Below, in pieces: positions 45,650-55,498 of a DNA stretch of 64,000 nucleotides (its first letter is position 1; the number at the start of each line of letters is the position of its first letter). The notes beneath the pieces are model-generated. The model did not search any database. It was not told the DNA's origin and saw only the letters and a program-made list of their open reading frames with translations. Origin of the DNA: CALSPH01 sp041690035 (GTDB taxonomy: Bacteria; Bacteroidota; Bacteroidia; NS11-12g; UBA955); NCBI GenBank assembly GCA_041690035.1, contig JBDNFC010000016.1:62001-126000 (forward strand). Reading direction: 5' to 3'. The position numbers and the translations under genes are program-made.

Positions 45650-46657
45650 TTATTTAAGCGTTAAAAATTGTTGTGCCAATTGTAATCCTTCTATTTGTCC
45701 TAAAACATATTCTTCCAAGGGTTCGTAACCTATTTGAGCATATTTTAACATTGCAGATGCTTGCCCATAAATTGCAGGTATTTGAAGTTTTTTTATGTGA
45801 AAATAGCCATCTAAGTAAGATGCAATACCCCCTGAAACTATGATTTTTTTTGCATTTATATTTTTTGGAGACTCTTTTTTAATAAGATTAATAATCTCTG
45901 TCATTTCTAATGCTGTGTGTCCAATGTTTATGGTATCTGCGAGGGCATCCATCCGGGGGGTTTGGTGCCTCAAAAACTCTAATTTAGAAAAATTTGTTCC
46001 ACCCAATGCGCCATAATCTAAAGCTTCTATAGGTAATTTTAATAATGCAGCGATACTTTTTGGTCCAAATCCTTGGCCAACTTCTTTTATGATAATCGGA
46101 AAATCAAGTTTATCTATCAGTTTTTCAATAGTTTGCAAGGGTGCTTCATAATATCTGTCACCTCCAGGCTGCATCCATTCTTGCAAAGGGTTTATATGCA
46201 CTATAAGCCCATCAGCTTCAGTTTTTTTTATTAACTCTCTAATTGTTTCAATTTTGTTTTGGGTTGTTAACAGTCCTATTTGTGCTATGCCAAGATTGGC
46301 AAACAATGGCTGATTATTGATATATTTGCGCACAGCAAAATCAGCAATGTAGGTATTGTTGTTTAAAATAACTCTGCAAGAACCCAATCCCATACCTAGT
46401 TTATATTTTGCAGCAACTTTTGCAAGATTTTTATTAATTTCTTTTGCGATTTTTGCACCGCCTGTCATACTAGAAATCCAAATTGGATAATCTAGTATTT
46501 TGTTCACTATTTCTATTTCAAGTTTCTGTGTATCTCTGGGATGTCCCATAAGCAGTGGTTCATAAAAAAAACGCGGATCAGCCTTTAACACTTGCGATTC
46601 AAAAGCAAGTTTAATATGTTCTTTTTTACGGTGATTTATTTCTTCCTCTTTGGGCAT
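45650..46657 (-). CDS. fni: Type 2 isopentenyl-diphosphate delta-isomerase
   Basis: 335-residue FMN enzyme with a TIM barrel that interconverts isopentenyl and dimethylallyl diphosphate, the building blocks of quinones and other isoprenoids. Blocks: ISSMTGGAKIAKEINKNLA, GLGSCRVIL, HINPLQEWMQPGGDRYYE with the catalytic Gln, IIKEVGQGFGPKS, and the FMN phosphate site VSGGIASYLDGY. First gene of the mevalonate operon, with promoter box TATCTTTG 19 bp upstream of its ATG. The decarboxylase and the HMG-CoA synthase of the pathway must be elsewhere. Confidence 0.94.
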   Translation of the reverse strand: MPKEEEINHRKKEHIKLAFESQVLKADPRFFYEPLLMGHPRDTQKLEIEIVNKILDYPIWISSMTGGAKIAKEINKNLAKVAAKYKLGMGLGSCRVILNNNTYIADFAVRKYINNQPLFANLGIAQIGLLTTQNKIETIRELIKKTEADGLIVHINPLQEWMQPGGDRYYEAPLQTIEKLIDKLDFPIIIKEVGQGFGPKSIAALLKLPIEALDYGALGGTNFSKLEFLRHQTPRMDALADTINIGHTALEMTEIINLIKKESPKNINAKKIIVSGGIASYLDGYFHIKKLQIPAIYGQASAMLKYAQIGYEPLEEYVLGQIEGLQLAQQFLTLK

Positions 46658-46676
46658 AAATAGATAATAATAACCG

Positions 46677-46684
46677 CAAAGATA
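46677..46684 (-). promoter_or_regulatory. Promoter box of the mevalonate operon
   Basis: TATCTTTG on the minus strand fits TAnnTTTG, 19 bp before the ATG at 46657. Confidence 0.55.
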
Positions 46685-46846
46685 AGGTTTAGTTTTTACT
46701 CACCATACTTTGCGTTTTTTTTTGATTTTTAAATATAAAAATTATTAATCAACAACCTTATTGTTAGATAGAAGGATATAACAACTGCTTGCTTGCACAA
46801 TTATTTTTAACTGTTGATCAATTAAATGTTGCAATAATTTTTATGG

Positions 46847-47725
46847 CTACCAATCTGTTTTTTTATCTATCCTATTTTGTAAATTTGGAAATTGTATTTT
46901 ACAAAGTCTAGGATTGTTGGGATAATATATTACTTTAGCTTTAGCAGAAACAAGCATCAGTGAATTGTCTAAATCTACTTTGCATGTATAAAGGGTGTAG
47001 TTGGCAAAAAATGTTACATGTGCAGTTTGTTCTATTGGATCATGTGTTAATTCAAGAATTTTAGTCTCTTTACTATTGTATTTTAATAATATTTGTTTTC
47101 TAATAAATGCAGCATTTATTGCAATAATGGGCAATGCAATAAATAAAGAAAGAAATATAATACTGGTTTTTTCTATAGGGCTAAATCTCAAGGCCTTTCT
47201 AATACCTTTGTATGAAAAATGCAGAAACGAAACATCTGTTAAAACTGCCAATAAAATTATATGCAAAACACCTAAGGCAAGAAGAATAAAAGTTTCGCTT
47301 ACATTATTGTAGTTTAAATAATAGTTAAAAATAAATAAAATGATACAAATAAGGTAAGAAATTATGCATAATATTATACGGGTTTTTAAATTGATAAAGC
47401 TGTTTTGATAGCCTTGATATTTATCCTCAATTTCTTTAATCTTTCTTTCATTAAATTTTCTAATTTTTTCAGCCCTAGCTATTGCAGGGTCTTTAAATTT
47501 TATTGTCCAAATATTTGAATTTAAGTCTGCATCGTAAGCAATTTTAGTTTCGGCATTAGATAATATCTTATATGCTCTACTAATCTGTTTAAACCTCTCT
47601 TCTGCAACAGGATTGTTTGGGTTTTTATCAGGATGATAGATTTTAGCGAGTTGTCTATATTTTTTTTTTATTAATTCAGCTTTTGCAAAATCTTCTAAGC
47701 CTAAGTTTTCGTAAAGTGATTTCAA
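46847..47725 (-). CDS. Membrane-bound J-domain (DnaJ-like) protein
   Basis: 292 residues. An N-terminal J domain (1-66) has the HPD tripeptide at 31-33 (KIYHPDKNPNNP), so it should stimulate an Hsp70 ATPase. It lacks the Gly/Phe region and zinc fingers of true DnaJ. A charged helix follows (RAEKIRKFNERKIKEIEDKY), then four hydrophobic stretches (~112-135, 140-165, 190-215 and one shorter) and a beta-rich end (~215-290). A J-protein that recruits DnaK to the inner membrane is likely; the client is unknown. The start is TTG at 47723-47725, as no ATG fits. It is divergent from the DUF3352-like gene. Confidence 0.85.
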   Translation of the reverse strand: MKSLYENLGLEDFAKAELIKKKYRQLAKIYHPDKNPNNPVAEERFKQISRAYKILSNAETKIAYDADLNSNIWTIKFKDPAIARAEKIRKFNERKIKEIEDKYQGYQNSFINLKTRIILCIISYLICIILFIFNYYLNYNNVSETFILLALGVLHIILLAVLTDVSFLHFSYKGIRKALRFSPIEKTSIIFLSLFIALPIIAINAAFIRKQILLKYNSKETKILELTHDPIEQTAHVTFFANYTLYTCKVDLDNSLMLVSAKAKVIYYPNNPRLCKIQFPNLQNRIDKKTDW

Positions 47726-47771
47726 TATTTAATATTTTTTTAATTAGAACTAATATTTTATTGCAAAATAC

Positions 47772-47779
47772 TACATTTG
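47772..47779 (+). promoter_or_regulatory. Promoter box of the DUF3352-like gene
   Basis: TACATTTG fits TAnnTTTG and lies 25 bases before the ATG at 47805. Confidence 0.5.
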
Positions 47780-47804
47780 CTCATTAATTTACAAATATAA
47801 GCTT

Positions 47805-49742
47805 ATGAAATATTTTTTAAGGTTTTTATTGATAATATTGATTGCAATAAGTGGATATTTAATTTATATCAATTATTTTGCCAGTGGCAAAATAATTGAC
47901 TCAATGAATTTAGTGCCAGAGGATGCAATTTATATCGTAGAAACAAAGCAGCCTATAAAAGCTTGGGAAAATTTTAGTAAAAGTGATTTGTGGCGGCACA
48001 TGAAAACCTACCCATCATTTGCAGAAATTAACGCAAATGCAGATGCATTGGATGATTTAATTAAACAAAATAAAGCTGTTTTTTCCATCTTTGGGTTTAA
48101 TCATTTATTAATTTCAGCTCATATTACTCAAGCAAGAGATTATGATTTTTTATTTATAATAGATATGTCTAGCGCTTCTCAAAGCAATATTTTAGTAAAT
48201 AATTTAGATAAAATATTTGCTTTAGGTGATTTTGATGTTACTCAATTAAAATATAGCAATATTAATATAAACGTCTGTAAAAATCGTTCTGATAAAAGTG
48301 TACTTTATGCAGCAGTAGTAGGTAATTATTTTGTTTGTTCTTATACCAAAAATTTGGTAGAAAAAAGTATTAATCAGCATTCTATGCCCAAGTTAGCTGT
48401 AGATCAGCATTTTGTGACTGTAAAAGATCAAATGAGCACAAGTGGCTTAGCACAAGTTTATCTCAATTTTAAAGCTATGGTACCTTTTCTTAAGTTGTAT
48501 ATGGGAGAGATGGAAAGCGGCACTCAAGATATGCTCAATAATATGCATTTTGCTGCTATGGATGCAGAATTGGAAGATAAGTATTTGAAGCTAGATGGTT
48601 ACTTGCAAATAGATGACTCTGTACCACAATTGCTAACTGCATTGCTAAAAGGGGGTAAAAGTGCAGTAAATGTTCAAGAAATACTTTCAGAGAGAACTGC
48701 CTTTATGATGCGCATGGGCTTTGATAATTTTGACCTTTTTTATTCAAATATGTTTGAACTATCTTATCCTAAAGGTGATAAAAAATTGGATAGAAAGATT
48801 AGACTAATGGAGATTTTATTAGGGTTTTCTATGAAAGAGGATTTAATGGGCTGGATGGGTGATGAGATTTGTATTTCGCAGAATGTTAATGAAAAGATGT
48901 TTGGCAATAAAGTGCCTAAAATTTTGAGTATTAAAGCTAAAGATATTTCTCAGGCTAAAGAAAAAATGGGTAAAATTGGCAAAAAGGTAAGAAGGAGAAC
49001 ACCTTTAAAATTTAACACCTACCAATTTAGAGACTATGAAATTAATTATTTGGAAACTAAAGGACTTTTTCAATTGCTTTTTGGTAAGTTATTTGATAAA
49101 ATTGAAAAACCATTTTATACCTACATCGGCAATTATGTTGTCTTTTGCGATGATGCAAGAACACTTCTACAAATGATTATAGATTATGAAGATGGCAAAA
49201 CCATTGCAAAAGATGCAAGTTTTGACAACATCTTTAAAGATTTTAAAAAGGCTTCTACAGTAATGGTGTATCTATCTCCAAAACTTTATTTCAATAATTT
49301 TAAAAGCATTTTGGCTCCTTCTAAATATTTAGAAATGTCAAAAAATAAACAATATATAACTTGCTTTAATGGCAGTGCCTTGCAGATGATAGCGTCAGAA
49401 AATGGTGTATTTGAAACTCAAATTGGCAGTAATTTTTTTAAAGAGCAAATAGTTATTGTTCCCGATAGCATGCTAGAAGAAGAACAGCTTCAAAAACTTG
49501 ACGAGATTGATAAATTTATCATCACTAAATTAAATGATAATGCAGTTAAAAAATTATATGAAAATGGAGTTATTGAATCAATTACAGAGGTAGATGCGAT
49601 GCAAATTCCAAATGGTGTATTTACTGCATATTGGGAAAATGGGAATGTGAAAATTAAAGGAAAATATAGAGATGGCATTGCAATAGGTGCATGGAAATAT
49701 TATAGTGATGAAGGCAAATTAACTGAAAAGATAAAAAACTAA
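47805..49742 (+). CDS. Membrane-anchored DUF3352-like protein with C-terminal MORN-type repeats
   Basis: 645 residues: one N-terminal membrane helix (FLRFLLIILIAISGYLIYI, uncleaved by look), a large periplasmic region similar in style to DUF3352 proteins (SMNLVPEDAIYIVETKQPIK; a second such block with GLFQLLFGKLFDKIEKPFYT), and a short C-terminal module with MORN/YwqK-type repeats (GVFTAYWENGNVKIKGKY, then GIAIGAWKYYSDEGKL). The two halves of the large region may be related copies. Function unknown; MORN-type strands often serve in protein or lipid contact. It stands between a J-protein and the helicase, 45 bp before the latter. Confidence 0.72.
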   Translation: MKYFLRFLLIILIAISGYLIYINYFASGKIIDSMNLVPEDAIYIVETKQPIKAWENFSKSDLWRHMKTYPSFAEINANADALDDLIKQNKAVFSIFGFNHLLISAHITQARDYDFLFIIDMSSASQSNILVNNLDKIFALGDFDVTQLKYSNININVCKNRSDKSVLYAAVVGNYFVCSYTKNLVEKSINQHSMPKLAVDQHFVTVKDQMSTSGLAQVYLNFKAMVPFLKLYMGEMESGTQDMLNNMHFAAMDAELEDKYLKLDGYLQIDDSVPQLLTALLKGGKSAVNVQEILSERTAFMMRMGFDNFDLFYSNMFELSYPKGDKKLDRKIRLMEILLGFSMKEDLMGWMGDEICISQNVNEKMFGNKVPKILSIKAKDISQAKEKMGKIGKKVRRRTPLKFNTYQFRDYEINYLETKGLFQLLFGKLFDKIEKPFYTYIGNYVVFCDDARTLLQMIIDYEDGKTIAKDASFDNIFKDFKKASTVMVYLSPKLYFNNFKSILAPSKYLEMSKNKQYITCFNGSALQMIASENGVFETQIGSNFFKEQIVIVPDSMLEEEQLQKLDEIDKFIITKLNDNAVKKLYENGVIESITEVDAMQIPNGVFTAYWENGNVKIKGKYRDGIAIGAWKYYSDEGKLTEKIKN

Positions 49743-49787
49743 ATTCTTTTTTAAGATGTTAATATTAAACCCAAAAGGGTAAAATAA

Positions 49788-52220
49788 ATGCCCAATAACA
49801 GTAAAGTTTTATTGGATTATGTAGTCCAATTTTATACATTTAAGAATTGGATCATGCATGATTTTCAAAAGCAGGTGCTTGCTAAAATAGTAGCTAAGAA
49901 AAGCGGTTTGTTAATAGCACCCACTGGCAGTGGCAAAACCCTTGCAGTAGCATTGCCGCATTTAGCAGAAATAGCACTCTATGGATTAGAAAAACAACTT
50001 ACCCTTATTTGGGTAACGCCACTCAGATCATTGGCTAGCGATATTTGCCTTGCCATTAATAATGCTGCAGATTTGCTTGACATCCCTTTTTGTGCAGCCC
50101 TTAGAAATGGAGATACCACAACATTGGAAAGGCAAAAGCAAATAAAAAACCCGCCCAATGCACTTATTACCACTCCAGAAAGCATGCATTTATTATTTGC
50201 TCAAAAAAATAATCGCCAATTTCTGAAAAATGTAAAATTGCTTGTAGTAGATGAATGGCACGAATTATTGGGAAGCAAAAGAGGGGTGCAAACAGAATTG
50301 GTTGTTTCTCAATTATTGATTTATAACCCCGCTTTAGTTACTTGGGGAATAACCGCCACCATAGGAAATATTGCTCAAGCTGGTTCAGTTTTATTACAAT
50401 CCTATCCCGATTGGTGCATAGTAGAAGGCAAATTAGATAAAAAAATTATTTTTAAATCTATTATGCCAGATTCTATTTCAAATTATCCTTGGGCAGGGCA
50501 TTTAGGTTTAACACTTTTAGATAAAATTATTCCTGTTTTAGAGCTTAGCAAAAGCACATTGGTATTTACAAACACAAGATCACAAACCGAAATTTGGTAT
50601 CAAAACATATTGGCATATCGGCCTGACTGGGCAGGAAAAATCGCCATGCATCACAGTAGTTTGGATAGAAATGTGAGGCTATGGGTGGAGGATAATCTTC
50701 ATTCAGGTAAACTGAAATTAGTAGTATGCACTAGCAGTTTAGACCTTGGAGTAGATTTTGCTCCTGTAGATACTGTTATACAAATAGGATCGCCCAAAGG
50801 AGTAGCACGCTTATTACAACGTGCGGGTAGAAGTGGGCATCAGCCAGGGAAAGAAAGTGTAATTTATTTTTTGCCAACTCATGCGCTAGAATTACTAGAA
50901 GCAGTGGCTTTGCAAATTGCTATTAAAAATAAAAGTATTGAAGAGAAATTACCTTTGGTGCGTAGTTTTGATGTATTAATACAATTTTTAATTACCCTTG
51001 CAGTTGGCGATGGTTTTAAAGAAAAATTACTTTTTAAACAAATAAAAAAAACATTTAGCTATAGCACGATTACTCAAAATGAGTGGGAGTGGATGCTAAG
51101 CTTTATAGTTTATGGAGGCAAAAGCCTTTCTAGTTATCCTGAATTTAATAAAGTATCAGTAGCTAATAATTTGTATAAAGTAGAAAAAAGAAAAGTGGCT
51201 ATGCAACACAGAATGTCAATTGGCACAATAGAAAGTGATGCTGCAATTTCTGTTAAAATGCTTAATGGAAAATACCTTGGTAATATGGAAGAATATTTTA
51301 TAAGTAAATTAAAGGTAGGTGATCCATTTGTCTTTTCTGGAAAGATTTTAGAGTTTGTTAAAATGGCTGACAATGCTGCAATTGTAAAAAATAGCGTAAA
51401 AAAAAATGCCATAGTACCTGCTTGGGCTGGAGGTCGTATGAGTTTTAGCAATCAAATAAGCTATTGGCTAAGCCATTTATTAAATAATCTACAGGCCTAT
51501 AATTATGCAGAATTAGATTTGTTAACTCCCTTATTAGATTTGCAACAAATGCGCAGTGAATTGCCCACAAGGCGTGGATTATTAATTGAAAAAATGGAGT
51601 CAAAAGAGGGGTATCATTTATTTGCTTATCCAATGGCAGGGCGCACCTTGCATGAGGGAATAGCAATGCTAATGGCATATAGGCTTTCTAAACAAGGCAA
51701 TGCAAGCTATAGCATAGCAATGAATGATTATGGATTTGAGCTCTTATCAGATACCCCAATACCTATAGAAGAAGCCATTGAAAAATATGACTTATTTAGT
51801 CCAGATAATTTGTATGACGATATGTGCAATGCCAATAATTATAGTCAAATGGCTAGCAAAAAATTTAGTAACATTGCAAATGTAGCAGGTATTATTTTTA
51901 AAGGAACACCAAACAAGCCAATAAAGAACAAGCACTTACGGGCAAATTCTAATCTTTTTTATAAAGTTTTTAGACAATATGATGCAGATAATTTATTGCT
52001 TCGTCAGGCAGACGAGGAGGTAATTCATCAACATTTAGAGCATCATAGGGTAGTGGCTATATTTGAGCAAATAGCTGAAGGTAAAATTTTTATAACTAAT
52101 ATTGATGGCATTACTCCATTTTGTTTTCCAATTATGGTGGATCGATTTAGAGAACAATTAAGCACAGAGCAGCTTGCTGATAGAATAAAAAAAATGATTG
52201 ACCAAGCGGAGTTTAAATAA
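49788..52220 (+). CDS. Ligase-associated DNA damage response DEXH-box helicase (Lhr-like)
   Basis: 810-residue superfamily 2 helicase of the Lhr type. Walker A APTGSGKT (44-51), motif Ia WVTPLRSLASD, DEXH box VDEWHELLG, motif III WGITATIG, motif IV LVFTNTRSQTE, motif V SSLDLGVDFAPVD and motif VI QRAGRSGHQPG; a winged-helix and the Lhr C-terminal domain follow. In many genomes this helicase is next to an ATP-dependent DNA ligase, an exonuclease and a phosphoesterase, together thought to repair DNA. None of these is in the window, so the set is split here. It could act in DNA repair by itself; this is inference. Confidence 0.9.
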   Translation: MPNNSKVLLDYVVQFYTFKNWIMHDFQKQVLAKIVAKKSGLLIAPTGSGKTLAVALPHLAEIALYGLEKQLTLIWVTPLRSLASDICLAINNAADLLDIPFCAALRNGDTTTLERQKQIKNPPNALITTPESMHLLFAQKNNRQFLKNVKLLVVDEWHELLGSKRGVQTELVVSQLLIYNPALVTWGITATIGNIAQAGSVLLQSYPDWCIVEGKLDKKIIFKSIMPDSISNYPWAGHLGLTLLDKIIPVLELSKSTLVFTNTRSQTEIWYQNILAYRPDWAGKIAMHHSSLDRNVRLWVEDNLHSGKLKLVVCTSSLDLGVDFAPVDTVIQIGSPKGVARLLQRAGRSGHQPGKESVIYFLPTHALELLEAVALQIAIKNKSIEEKLPLVRSFDVLIQFLITLAVGDGFKEKLLFKQIKKTFSYSTITQNEWEWMLSFIVYGGKSLSSYPEFNKVSVANNLYKVEKRKVAMQHRMSIGTIESDAAISVKMLNGKYLGNMEEYFISKLKVGDPFVFSGKILEFVKMADNAAIVKNSVKKNAIVPAWAGGRMSFSNQISYWLSHLLNNLQAYNYAELDLLTPLLDLQQMRSELPTRRGLLIEKMESKEGYHLFAYPMAGRTLHEGIAMLMAYRLSKQGNASYSIAMNDYGFELLSDTPIPIEEAIEKYDLFSPDNLYDDMCNANNYSQMASKKFSNIANVAGIIFKGTPNKPIKNKHLRANSNLFYKVFRQYDADNLLLRQADEEVIHQHLEHHRVVAIFEQIAEGKIFITNIDGITPFCFPIMVDRFREQLSTEQLADRIKKMIDQAEFK

Positions 52221-52303
52221 ATAATTCTATAAATGAAACTTAATTATCGATAAAAAACTCTGGAAACTTTTAAAACTGTAATAGTTTTTTAATTTTATTA
52301 ATG

Positions 52304-52311
52304 TAGTTTTG
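52304..52311 (+). promoter_or_regulatory. Promoter box of the efflux operon
   Basis: TAGTTTTG fits TAnnTTTG, 24 bases before the TTG start of the TetR-type regulator at 52336. It supports the TTG start, as no ATG lies between. Confidence 0.55.
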
Positions 52312-52335
52312 CCCCAAAATTTATAGGTTAAAGAT

Positions 52336-52947
52336 TTGTCATTAAAATCAAAAATATTATCGGCTGCCGAGCAAATGTATCTTCGTTTTGGTTTACGCAG
52401 TGTTACTATGGATGACATTGCCTCTGAACTTGCCATGTCTAAAAAAACAATTTATCAATATATAAAGGATAAAAAGGAATTAGTGCAATTGGCGATGGAT
52501 AAAAACATGTGTGATCATGAAAAAGAAAGCAATGCTATTTTTAAAGAAATTTTGCATCCAATAGACCAAATGGTTGCCATTTTTGATATGGTGCATCGCA
52601 GAACAAAATCTATGCATCCTTCTCTTTTATTCGAACTAAAGCGAATTTATCCAGAGTTATTTAAAAAAATTAATGGATTTAGGGAGGAATTTGTTTTTAA
52701 AAAAATTTTACTCAATATTAAAAAAGGGGTAGAAATGGGGCTATATAGAAATGATTTTGATATAGCACTTATAGCAAGATTTTACATAATATGTATTGAA
52801 GAAACATTGCAGCAAAAAAAGGGCGAGGAAACTCAAATACCCCATAAACAATACGAATTGATGAATTATCATTTACGCGGAATAGTAACAGAAATGGGTT
52901 TAAATTATCTTACCAAACATCCTATAAATAATGGAAATAAAATATAA
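52336..52947 (+). CDS. TetR/AcrR-family transcriptional regulator
   Basis: 203 residues. The N-terminal helix-turn-helix domain is typical: ILSAAEQMYLRFGLRSVTMD, then DIASELAMSKKTIYQYIKDK (~residues 27-46). The C-terminal ligand domain does not show its ligand. The start is TTG at 52336. Its end overlaps the TolC gene by 17 bp, and adaptor and pump genes follow, so it most likely controls this efflux operon, probably as its own repressor; no operator palindrome was identified by eye. Note that Bacteroidota efflux operons of the TetR-TolC-HlyD-RND order are common. Confidence 0.9.
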   Translation: MSLKSKILSAAEQMYLRFGLRSVTMDDIASELAMSKKTIYQYIKDKKELVQLAMDKNMCDHEKESNAIFKEILHPIDQMVAIFDMVHRRTKSMHPSLLFELKRIYPELFKKINGFREEFVFKKILLNIKKGVEMGLYRNDFDIALIARFYIICIEETLQQKKGEETQIPHKQYELMNYHLRGIVTEMGLNYLTKHPINNGNKI

Positions 52948-54331
52948 AAAATTAGTTAGCTTTGTCTTAGGCATTTGCTTTACAATTGGTTTGTCGGCTC
53001 AAGACAGCACTTATAGCTTTAGTATGCAGCAGTGCATAGATTATGCAAAAGTAAATCATCCACAGATAAAAATGGGAAATGCCGATGTAATTATTGCAAA
53101 AGCAGATGTGAAAGATGTAATGGCAATGGGTTTACCTCAAGTAAATATTGGTGCCAATTTTAACCATAATCTAAAAATTGCAACTCAGGTTTTACCAGAT
53201 TTTATTTCGCCAAGCGTATATGGTGTGTTGTATGGCGAAAGGGTATTAAATCCTGCCACAAATCCACCACCTAATTTTGGTGCAACCCCAGTTCAGTTTG
53301 GCGTGCCATACTCTGTTACAGCAAATGCTACACTTAGTCAATTAATATTTGACGGCACCTATTTTTTAGGACTAAAGGCCGCAAATCAGTATGTAAATAT
53401 GAGCAAATTGCAAGCAGAGAAAAGTGCGATTGATATTGTTGAAAATGTTTCTAAAAGTTATTTGTTAATTTTAACCACCCAAGAAAATAAAAAATTAGTA
53501 GAAGATAACCTTATTGTTATTAATGCCACAATTAAAGAAATGAAAGCACTATTAGCCAATGGATTTGCAGAAAAACTTGATGTTGAGCGGTTAGAACTTT
53601 CTCAATCATCTTTGGAAATAAGGGCAAAAAGTATTTCTCAGCAAGTAGTTATATTACAGCAAAGTCTCAAGTTTAATATGGGTATGCCTGTAAATTATAC
53701 ATTAAACCTTACGGATTCAATAAAGGGAATTATGGCACAAAGTAATTTAATGACTGCTGCCAATTTTGATATTAGCCAAATACAAGACTATAAAATATTG
53801 AGTCAAAATCAAGTTTTACAAGAAATGAATAAGGATAGAAATATTGTTGGCCGATACCCTACAGTGCGGCTGAATGCAAACTATGGGCAACAAAGTTTTG
53901 CAACAAAAAATGATTTTAACAGTCTTGGGAGCGAGTGGTTTCCTTTATCTAGCTATACAGTGGCAGTTAATGTGCCAATTTGGGATGGCAATGCTAGGCG
54001 TGCCAAAATTATCAAAGCTGAGCAAAACATCACGAAAAATGAATTAATGATGCAAAATTTAGCCAATGCAGCTACCCTGCAATTTAATTCTGCTCAGGTG
54101 CGATATAGTACTTCATTAGAACTAATGGATTTGCAACAAAAAAATCTGCAAATCGCTTCCGAAATTTATAAGAAAGCAGCTATAAAACTTAAGGAAGGAT
54201 TAGGGAGTAGCTTAGAACTGGTGCAAGCAGAAACCGATTATAAAGCGGCTCAAATTAGTTACTTAAATAGCATTTACGATGTTTTGTTGGCAAATGTTGA
54301 GCTAAAAAAATCTTTAGGACAATTAAAATAA
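52931..54331 (+). CDS. TolC-family outer-membrane efflux protein
   Basis: 466 residues, signal peptide 1-23 (cut after GLSAQ). Two repeats of the outer-membrane factor type: the start has SFSMQQCIDYAKVNHPQIK, and later blocks QLIFDGTYFLGLKAANQYV and VNVPIWDGNARRAKIIKAEQ are the barrel turns; long helices between them build the periplasmic tunnel, with KEGLGSSLELVQAETDYKAA at the end. It forms the exit duct for the adaptor and RND pump encoded next. It overlaps the regulator gene by 17 bp and ends five bases before the adaptor gene. Confidence 0.92.
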   Translation: MEIKYKKLVSFVLGICFTIGLSAQDSTYSFSMQQCIDYAKVNHPQIKMGNADVIIAKADVKDVMAMGLPQVNIGANFNHNLKIATQVLPDFISPSVYGVLYGERVLNPATNPPPNFGATPVQFGVPYSVTANATLSQLIFDGTYFLGLKAANQYVNMSKLQAEKSAIDIVENVSKSYLLILTTQENKKLVEDNLIVINATIKEMKALLANGFAEKLDVERLELSQSSLEIRAKSISQQVVILQQSLKFNMGMPVNYTLNLTDSIKGIMAQSNLMTAANFDISQIQDYKILSQNQVLQEMNKDRNIVGRYPTVRLNANYGQQSFATKNDFNSLGSEWFPLSSYTVAVNVPIWDGNARRAKIIKAEQNITKNELMMQNLANAATLQFNSAQVRYSTSLELMDLQQKNLQIASEIYKKAAIKLKEGLGSSLELVQAETDYKAAQISYLNSIYDVLLANVELKKSLGQLK

Positions 54332-54336
54332 AAAAA

Positions 54337-55497
54337 ATGAATTTAAACAATAAAATCAAATCATTGGCCTTTTTTTGTATTTCAATCGGTATCATTTTCT
54401 TTGCTAGCTGCGGAAAAAATAAAGATACTCTGCTTGCTGAAAAGCGAGCAGGTTTAGATAAATTGCAAAAAGAAATAGCTAAACTAAGTTTGGATGCAGA
54501 CAAATTAAAAAGTGAAATAGCAAGTCTAGATAGCACAGGAAATGCATATTATGTAGATGTGAATGTAGATACGGTTTCAGCTGTTACATTTACAAATAAG
54601 GTTGAACTTCAAGGAATTGTGGAATCAAAAAACACTGTAGATGTTACTGCAGAAGCCGGTGGGTTGATAACCAGCATTTTGGTAAAACAAGGCAGTAGCG
54701 TGCGTGCTGGACAAGTAATTGCTACATTAGATAATAGCACTTATAGCAGTCAAATAGCTGAGTTGAAAAATGCACTAAGCTTAGCAGTAATTACTTACGA
54801 TAGGCAATCAAACTTGTTTAAACAAAATATAGGTACAGAAATGCAACTATTGCAAGCCAAAAATAGGGTAGATGATTTGAAACAAAAAATATATACCACA
54901 CAATCTATGTCTGCTAAATATGTTGTAAAAGCACCTTATAGTGGTATTATAGATGAAGTTTTTTTGGCCAAAGGAGAAATGGCAGGTCCAGGTATGCCAC
55001 TAGCTAGATTGGTAAATCAAGGAGATAATGTTATAAAAATTCAGGCCTCAGAAAAGTTTATCGGATCATTTAAAAAAGGCGAAAAAGTTATTGTAAACTA
55101 TCCAGTTTTAAATCTAAAGGCAGAAGAGAAAATAGAAACTGTAGGGCAAAATATAGACCCTGAAAATCGATCTTTTTATATCTATATCAAACCTACCAAA
55201 TACCTTAATTTGATAAAACCAAACTTGCTTTCTGTAATAGAAATTAATGATTTTGAAGCTTCTGGAGCAATTACTATACCTACAAAAATAATTTATAAAC
55301 TAAACAACGAACGCTATATTTACATCGCTATTAAAAATGATAAAGGCCAATTTGTTGCCAAAAGGCAGTCAATCGAAATAGCGCGTTCTTTTATTGATAA
55401 AACTATAATTAGCAATGGGTTAAAAGCAAATGATTTGGTTATAAGTACTGGTTTTCAGAATGTATCAGAAGGCGATTTATTAAATATTGTAGAATAA
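54337..55497 (+). CDS. RND efflux periplasmic adaptor (HlyD/AcrA type) lipoprotein
   Basis: 386 residues. Signal peptide with lipobox FASC (Cys 25), so a lipoprotein of the periplasm. A short coiled coil (LDKLQKEIAKLSLDADKLKS) comes first; the lipoyl/hairpin part has LQGIVESKNTVDVTAEAGG and ILVKQGSSVRAGQVIATLD, the second half YVVKAPYSGIIDEVFLAKGE. It joins the TolC duct to the RND pump. The extra N-terminal coiled coil (~residues 30-65) before the barrel domain is common in Bacteroidota adaptors. Two bases separate the stop from the pump ATG. Confidence 0.92.
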   Translation: MNLNNKIKSLAFFCISIGIIFFASCGKNKDTLLAEKRAGLDKLQKEIAKLSLDADKLKSEIASLDSTGNAYYVDVNVDTVSAVTFTNKVELQGIVESKNTVDVTAEAGGLITSILVKQGSSVRAGQVIATLDNSTYSSQIAELKNALSLAVITYDRQSNLFKQNIGTEMQLLQAKNRVDDLKQKIYTTQSMSAKYVVKAPYSGIIDEVFLAKGEMAGPGMPLARLVNQGDNVIKIQASEKFIGSFKKGEKVIVNYPVLNLKAEEKIETVGQNIDPENRSFYIYIKPTKYLNLIKPNLLSVIEINDFEASGAITIPTKIIYKLNNERYIYIAIKNDKGQFVAKRQSIEIARSFIDKTIISNGLKANDLVISTGFQNVSEGDLLNIVE

Positions 55498-55498
55498 T

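Noticed and set aside
46658..46846. Possible RNA gene between fni and the J-protein gene
   Set aside because: Only AT-rich sequence, with no stable fold or tRNA pattern seen.
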